Origin: an uncultured Pelagibacteraceae bacterium
GTDB lineage: Bacteria; Pseudomonadota; Alphaproteobacteria; Pelagibacterales; Pelagibacteraceae
NCBI GenBank assembly: GCA_902562645.1
Contig: CACETY010000001.1
Location: 62,001-126,000 of the forward strand
Direction: 5' to 3'
DNA: 64,000 nucleotides
Under the pieces are notes generated by a model. The model ran no database searches. It was not told the DNA's origin and saw only the letters and a list, made by a program, of their open reading frames with translations. Both the position numbers and the translations under genes were made by a program. Below, piece after piece: positions 63,748 through 64,000 of the stretch (position 1 is its first letter; each line of letters opens with the position of its first letter).

Positions 63748-64000
63748 ATGAATTTAAAAGATTGTCACAATTTTAGTGATTTTAGAAAATTAGCAAAAAA
63801 AAAATTACCTTCTCCAATTTTTCACTACATTGACGGTGCAGCTGACGATGAAATAACTTATGCTAGAAATACTAGTGCTTTTGATGATGTCGATTTAGTT
63901 CCAAATGTTTTAAGGGGTGTTGAAAATGTTGACCTTTCAACAACAATATTTGGAAAAAAATTAGACTTACCATTTTATTTAGCACCTACAGCGTTACAAA
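63748..64000 (+). CDS. lldD: FMN-dependent alpha-hydroxy acid dehydrogenase, N-terminal part (LldD-like; cut by window end)
   Basis: 84 codons from an ATG at 63748 to the window edge, frame open. FSDFRKLAKKKLPSPIFHYIDGAADDE is the characteristic N-terminus of L-lactate dehydrogenase/glycolate oxidase-type flavoenzymes (shown as its core PSPIFHYIDGAADDE), and LPFYLAPTALQ is the FMN-binding strand. It oxidises an L-2-hydroxy acid, most likely L-lactate; glycolate or another acid is possible and the specificity residues are outside the window. Confidence 0.9.
   Translation, partial: MNLKDCHNFSDFRKLAKKKLPSPIFHYIDGAADDEITYARNTSAFDDVDLVPNVLRGVENVDLSTTIFGKKLDLPFYLAPTALQ

Noticed and set aside
1-64000. 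CRISPR arrays, prophage, transposons
   Set aside because: No regularly spaced repeats, phage structural genes, transposases or terminal inverted repeats were seen.

Overview
The window looks like a piece of a SAR11 (Pelagibacterales) alphaproteobacterial chromosome. The evidence is the very AT-rich sequence, genes packed with 0-50 base gaps or 4-base overlaps, alphaproteobacterial gene orders, and protein sequences typical of streamlined marine alphaproteobacteria. It carries about 78 protein genes, all intact except the two cut by the window ends. There is one tRNA. No insertion sequence, prophage or CRISPR array was seen. This assignment is inferred from sequence character; no database search was run.

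Layout. Bases 1-2568 hold leuS (3' part), lptE and holA. Bases 2565-12792 are a mostly leftward block of origin-linked genes: parB, parA, rsmG, mnmG, mnmE, rho, hemJ, hemH and hemE, with a rightward sulfotransferase inserted. A 284-base non-coding gap (12793-13076) with DnaA-box-like sequences separates hemE from the rightward block ppsR, maf, aroE, coaE, dnaQ. This is the alphaproteobacterial oriC context. Two parS palindromes lie about 8 kb to its left, inside rsmG and mnmG. Next come secB, fxsA, a Tim44-domain gene, smr, hslUV and the his operon (hisB, hisH, an unknown gene, hisA, hisF, hisE). The his operon runs directly into mcl, mtkA and mtkB, a malate to malyl-CoA to acetyl-CoA plus glyoxylate module.

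Bases 27-32 kb carry a HIT protein, an acetyltransferase, lolA, ftsK, a UbiH-like hydroxylase and a Lon-N-domain protein. Bases 32.3-36.6 kb hold two TPR-sulfotransferases, tRNA-Gly(GCC) and a TPR/Cys-His protein, the most accessory-looking stretch. Then come phhB, purH, a heparinase-like gene and rpe, followed by acetate metabolism: an ActP-like symporter with its DUF4212 partner, and acs. After that are tsaD, hemCD, mscS, folD, a metallo-hydrolase, a photolyase-related protein, argG, an aldo/keto reductase, a BI-1 membrane protein, yciB, hspQ and the cytochrome c maturation operon ccmCDEFGH. The window ends in an outer-membrane PagL-like protein and the start of an lldD-like gene.

Most notable beyond the gene list are: the oriC/parS arrangement; three RpoH (sigma-32)-type promoters (hslVU, the BI-1 gene, hspQ) that would give almost leaderless mRNAs; an 18-bp hairpin with GU-compatible pairs upstream of ccmC; a 38-residue basic ORF fitted exactly between tsaD and an EVE gene; a photolyase-like protein with its FAD domain first; and the mcl-mtkAB module joined to the his operon.
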